A stretch of 64,000 nucleotides of DNA from Acinetobacter sp. WC-141 (lineage in GTDB: Bacteria > Pseudomonadota > Gammaproteobacteria > Pseudomonadales > Moraxellaceae): positions 26,445 through 90,444 of the forward strand of contig NZ_AMSS01000072.1 in the NCBI RefSeq assembly GCF_000313935.1. The letters are read 5' to 3'. Shown here piece after piece: positions 60,564 to 64,000 of the stretch. Position numbers and translations under genes: made by a program. Position 1 is the stretch's first letter; each line of letters starts with the position of its first letter. The notes below the pieces were generated by a model. The model had not been told where the DNA came from. It searched no databases and was given only the letters and a program-made list of their open reading frames with translations.

Positions 60564-60599
60564 ATGAATAAGCGTATGGTTTTTCGATGGCGTGTCTAA
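60564..60599 (+). promoter_or_regulatory. Possible trpE leader peptide (11 codons, one Trp)
   Basis: A short ORF MNKRMVFRWRV starts at ATG 60564 with GGAG (60554-60557) 6 bases upstream and ends at TAA 60597-60599. Just after lie two 11-base direct repeats TAAATCGAAAC (60597-60607, 60624-60634) that can each pair with GTTTTTCGAT (60579-60588) within the ORF. Such arrangement recalls trp attenuators, but the ORF has only one Trp codon and no T run follows, so this is a hypothesis. Confidence 0.35.
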
Positions 60600-60652
60600 A
60601 TCGAAACTAGAAAAACACCGTTTTAAATCGAAACCATATTAGAGAAAAATTC

Positions 60653-62146
60653 ATGACTACATTAGCGCAATTTGAACAACTTAAGGCATCAGGTTACAAC
60701 ACGATCCCAGTTTATCGCCAGCGTTTGGCAGATACGGAAACACCGTTATCTGTTTTTGCTCGGTTTAAGGAGCAAAAACAAGCTTATTTATTTGAGTCGG
60801 TTGAAGGTGGTGAAAACTGGGCGCGTTATTCCATGATCGGTTTAGGTGAATCGACAGTTTTTTCATGTAATGCAGGGGTGTTGTCTATACAACATGCTGA
60901 TGGTTCGGTCACACAAGAAGATTGTCTAGATCCATTTGAATATATTCGTGAATTTCAGAAGCAATTTTCAGTTCCATCAGCTGAGCTTTTACCAGACTTA
61001 CCAAGTTTTACTGGCGGGCTGGTTGGTTATTTGGGCTACGATGCGGTTCGCTACATAGAGCCGCGCTTAAAGAATGTCCCTGCGGCTGATCCTATTGCGT
61101 TACCAGATTTGTGGTTGATGCTATCAAAAACAGTGATTGTTTTTGATAATTTGAAAGATACTTTATTTTTAATTGTTCATGCCGATACTGCACAGCCAAA
61201 TGCCTACGAAGATGCTCAGCAAAAGCTAGATCAATTAGAGCAATTGTTGGCTACACCTGTTAGCTTGCAAGCTAAGCCGCATACACCACCTCATTTTGAA
61301 TCAATTACGGGTAAAGCGAAATTCCTTGAGACCATAGAAAAGGTTAAAGAATACATCCGTGCGGGTGACGTTATGCAGGTTGTGCCTGGACAACGCATGG
61401 TTTCTGACTTTGATGGAGAGGCTTTACAGGTTTACCGTGCTTTGCGTCATTTAAACCCTTCACCTTATTTATTCTTGGTACAGGGTCAAACAATTACAGA
61501 TAAAAAGCCATTCCATATTGTAGGGTCATCACCTGAAATTCTCTCTCGTCTAGAAAATGGTATTGCGACAGTTCGCCCGTTGGCTGGTACAAGACCACGT
61601 GGAAAAACTAAAGAAGAAGATATCGCTTTAGAAAAAGACTTACTTTCTGATGAGAAAGAAATCGCAGAGCATTTAATGTTGATTGACCTTGGTCGAAATG
61701 ATGTTGGGCGAGTTTCTAAAATTGGTAAGGTCCAAGTGACTGATCAAATGGTCATTGAGCGCTATTCACATGTCATGCACATTGTTTCAAATGTACAAGG
61801 TGAAGTACGTGATGATATCGATGCACTAGATGTATTTAAAGCAACCTTCCCCGCAGGTACTTTATCTGGCGCACCAAAAATTCGTGCAATGGAAATTATT
61901 GATGAAGTCGAACCTGTTAAACGAGGGGTTTTTGGCGGGGCAGTAGGGTATCTAGGGTGGCATGGTGAAATGGATATGTCGATTGCAATCCGCACCTGTG
62001 TTATCCGTGATAAAAAAGTGTATGTGCAGGCTGGAGCAGGCTTGGTTGCAGACTCAAATCCTGAATCAGAATGGAATGAAACCCAAATAAAAGCTCGCGC
62101 AGTGATCAAAGCGGTTGAATTATCGTCAAACGGATTGATTTTATGA
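60653..62146 (+). CDS. trpE: Anthranilate synthase component I
   Basis: A 497-residue chorismate-utilising enzyme: N-terminal domain and C-terminal domain with the GSSPEILSRL, TRPRGKT and SGAPKIRAMEIIDE signatures that bind chorismate and Mg. With TrpG (not in this window) it makes anthranilate, the first step to tryptophan, and is feedback-inhibited by Trp. Leader region upstream carries a small ORF and repeats. gph is upstream. Confidence 0.95.
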   Translation: MTTLAQFEQLKASGYNTIPVYRQRLADTETPLSVFARFKEQKQAYLFESVEGGENWARYSMIGLGESTVFSCNAGVLSIQHADGSVTQEDCLDPFEYIREFQKQFSVPSAELLPDLPSFTGGLVGYLGYDAVRYIEPRLKNVPAADPIALPDLWLMLSKTVIVFDNLKDTLFLIVHADTAQPNAYEDAQQKLDQLEQLLATPVSLQAKPHTPPHFESITGKAKFLETIEKVKEYIRAGDVMQVVPGQRMVSDFDGEALQVYRALRHLNPSPYLFLVQGQTITDKKPFHIVGSSPEILSRLENGIATVRPLAGTRPRGKTKEEDIALEKDLLSDEKEIAEHLMLIDLGRNDVGRVSKIGKVQVTDQMVIERYSHVMHIVSNVQGEVRDDIDALDVFKATFPAGTLSGAPKIRAMEIIDEVEPVKRGVFGGAVGYLGWHGEMDMSIAIRTCVIRDKKVYVQAGAGLVADSNPESEWNETQIKARAVIKAVELSSNGLIL

Positions 62147-62152
62147 GTTTTT

Positions 62153-62176
62153 AGCAGTTTTTTTTAAAAAACTGCT
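62153..62176 (+). terminator. Weak terminator-like hairpin after trpE
   Basis: AGCAGTTTTTT / AAAAAACTGCT with a 2-base loop, A/T-rich and without a clean T run on the plus strand; it overlaps the start of the tRNA promoter. Low confidence. Confidence 0.35.
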
Positions 62177-62203
62177 TGCATCGTTTGGAAGTTTTGCTAA
62201 ACT
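62176..62203 (+). promoter_or_regulatory. Promoter of the tRNA-tufB operon
   Basis: -35 TTGCAT (62176-62181) and -10 TAAACT (62198-62203), 16 bases apart, the latter preceded by TTGC. It starts about 42 bases before the first tRNA, consistent with a strong stable-RNA promoter, followed by a GC-rich discriminator-like CACACCG. Confidence 0.6.
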
Positions 62204-62244
62204 GCACACCGTTCCGATACGAAACGTACGAAACACTAAGAAGA

Positions 62245-62320
<76 letters not shown>

Positions 62321-62374
62321 TCTTAAGAGTGTTGAGTTGTTGTGTAAAGGATAACACTGAAATAAGTGTGATAT

Positions 62375-62458
62375 GGTGAGATTCCCGAGCGGTCAAAGGG
62401 GGCGGACTGTAACTCCGCTACGAAAGTTTCGAAGGTTCGAATCCTTCTCTCACCACCA
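62375..62458 (+). tRNA. tyrU: tRNA-Tyr (GTA)
   Basis: Acceptor GGTGAGA/TCTCACC, anticodon stem GCGGA/TCCGC with loop CTGTAAC (GTA), long variable arm and encoded CCA; class II tRNA of 84 nt. Confidence 0.95.
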
Positions 62459-62495
62459 TTAACTTCGATTGAAGTGCTAAGTATACCAGCATCGT

Positions 62496-62571
62496 GCGGG
62501 AGTAGCTCAGTTGGTAGAGCGGCAGCCTTCCAAGCTGCATGTCGCGAGTTCGACCCTCGTCTCCCGCTCCA
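62496..62571 (+). tRNA. glyT: tRNA-Gly (TCC)
   Basis: Acceptor GCGGGAG/CTCCCGC, anticodon stem GCAGC/GCTGC with loop CTTCCAA (TCC), encoded CCA. Confidence 0.95.
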
Positions 62572-62584
62572 TCGAAGGATAATC

Positions 62585-62659
<75 letters not shown>

Positions 62660-62692
62660 GATACAGTTTAGTAGATTTTCTACAAAGATTTA

Positions 62693-62718
62693 AAAAGCAG
62701 GCTTATTAGTCTGCTTTT
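62693..62718 (+). other. Hairpin between the tRNAs and tufB
   Basis: AAAAGCAG (62693-62700) / CTGCTTTT (62711-62718) with a 10-base loop; only CAAG follows. It may be a partial terminator or an RNA processing site separating tRNA and tufB transcripts. Confidence 0.5.
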
Positions 62719-62805
62719 CAAGTATTGGGTGTTTGATTTTTTAGGCGATATGTCGATGCTGGGTCTTACTCAGAATTGTGTTCGACGTAAACGAGGACTA
62801 TAAAC

Positions 62806-63995
62806 ATGGCTAAGGCTAAGTTTGAACGTAATAAGCCACACGTAAACGTGGGCACAATCGGTCACGTTGACCATGGTAAAACAACTTTAACTGCTGCGAT
62901 TGCAACTATTTGTGCAAAAACTTACGGCGGTGAAGCGAAAGATTACTCACAAATCGACTCAGCACCTGAAGAAAAAGCACGTGGTATTACAATTAATACT
63001 TCACACGTAGAATACGATTCTCCAATCCGTCACTACGCGCACGTAGACTGCCCAGGTCACGCCGATTACGTTAAAAACATGATTACTGGTGCTGCTCAGA
63101 TGGACGGCGCGATCCTTGTGTGTGCTGCGACTGACGGTCCAATGCCACAAACTCGTGAACACATCCTTCTTTCTCGTCAGGTTGGTGTACCTTACATCAT
63201 CGTATTCTTGAACAAGTGTGACCTTGTTGATGATGAAGAATTACTTGAATTAGTAGAAATGGAAGTTCGTGAACTTCTTTCTACTTATGACTTCCCAGGT
63301 GATGACACTCCAGTTATCCGTGGTTCTGCGCTTAAAGCATTGGAAGGCGATGCTGGTCAATATGGTGAGTCTTCAGTTCTTGCTCTTGTTGAAGCGCTTG
63401 ACTCTTACATTCCAGAACCAGAACGTGCTATCGACAAAGCATTCTTAATGCCAATCGAAGACGTATTCTCTATCTCAGGCCGTGGTACAGTAGTAACTGG
63501 TCGTGTAGAAGCTGGTATCGTTAAAGTTGGTGAAGAAGTAGAGATCGTTGGTATTAAAGATACAGTTAAAACAACTGTAACTGGCGTAGAAATGTTCCGT
63601 AAGCTTCTTGACGAAGGTCGTGCAGGCGAGAACTGTGGTGTATTACTTCGTGGTACTAAGCGTGAAGACGTACAACGTGGTCAAGTACTTGCTAAACCAG
63701 GTACAATCAAGCCGCACACTAAATTCGATGCAGAAGTATACGTACTTTCTAAAGAAGAAGGTGGTCGTCATACTCCATTCCTTAACGGCTACCGTCCACA
63801 GTTCTACTTCCGTACAACTGACGTAACTGGGCAATCCAATTACAAGACGGCGTTGAAATGGTTATGCCAGGCGACAACGTTGAAATGTCAGTAGAATTAA
63901 TCCACCCAATCGCAATGGACCCAGGTCTACGTTTTGCGATCCGTGAAGGTGGTCGTACTGTAGGTGCTGGTGTTGTTGCGAAAGTAACTGCATAA
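62806..63995 (+). pseudogene. tufB: Elongation factor Tu, frameshifted copy (tufB)
   Basis: EF-Tu with intact G motifs (GHVDHGKT at 19-26; NKCD) through residue 342, where the frame breaks: codon 342 reads GGG at 63829-63831 and the following CAA TCC AAT... gives [13 protein letters not shown] until a TGA-like stop near 63894. Inserting one base (GGT GCA) restores the family sequence ([16 protein letters not shown]...) and the normal ending VVAKVTA with TAA at 63993-63995. The span 62806-63995 is 1190 bases, one short of 397 codons. As read, domain III loses its last strands, so the product is likely non-functional unless this is a read error. Preceded by AGGA and by four tRNAs, the thrU-tyrU-glyT-thrT-tufB order of E. 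coli; a second tuf gene is expected elsewhere. Confidence 0.85.
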
Positions 63996-64000
63996 TCACT

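Overview
The window is a gene-dense chromosomal segment of an Acinetobacter, most likely a member of the A. baumannii-calcoaceticus complex. The call rests on low GC with AT-rich spacers, lineage-typical protein sequences (a TorF-type porin, a Cys-rich FeoB-linked membrane protein, a lipoprotein-like DsbC) and gene order that matches what I remember of A. baumannii (aamA inside the riboflavin locus, gacA beside pbpG, tolC-phoU, scattered gsp genes). The species cannot be fixed from sequence alone. I see no prophage, insertion sequence, resistance island, CRISPR array or toxin-antitoxin pair; almost everything is core genome.

Layout. 1-7,000: start of an OprD-family porin (cut by the window edge), a long AT-rich spacer, a TorF-like porin, a DapA-family lyase plus class II aldolase pair divergent from a MocR regulator, then an intact comM/yifB and ubiK. 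7,300-12,800: glnK-amtB (ammonium sensing and uptake), nrdR, ribD, an orphan adenine methyltransferase and ribE. 12,870-20,940: two uncharacterised proteins, holC-pepA, divergent lptF-lptG (LPS/LOS export), gpmI and an S41 peptidase. 20,940-25,860: pilR and pilS with gacA directly upstream on the same strand, then divergent pbpG. 25,960-30,580: thrC, hom, dsbC and xerD on the minus strand. 30,670-33,110: Fur-box-preceded feoA-feoB and a small Cys-rich membrane protein. 33,270-35,840: murD-ftsW.

35,890-42,310 (minus strand): gluQRS with dksA, nudF-cpdA, TPP-riboswitch-controlled thiC, and an unknown lipoprotein. 42,420-46,150: a TetR regulator with an EamA exporter, tolC and phoU. 46,460-50,100: argH-yggX, divergent from an AlgZ/AlgR-type two-component system. 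50,200-54,400: hemC-hemD-hemX-hemY and a thioesterase. 54,590-59,810: hns, then gspN-gspC-gspD of type II secretion and an FHA protein. 59,870-62,150: gph and trpE. 62,245-63,995: tRNA-Thr(UGU)-Tyr(GUA)-Gly(UCC)-Thr(GGU)-tufB, the same order as E. coli thrU-tyrU-glyT-thrT-tufB.

Noteworthy points: a one-base deletion breaks tufB near its 3' end; many genes appear to start with TTG or GTG, so default start calls are often wrong; comM, the usual AbaR island target, is uninterrupted; gacA abuts pilSR; a terminator with no gene in front of it lies upstream of gspN; and a short Trp-containing reading frame with repeated pairing partners precedes trpE. I found no convincing new multi-gene system. 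The least explained functional unit is the MocR-controlled lyase/aldolase pair.
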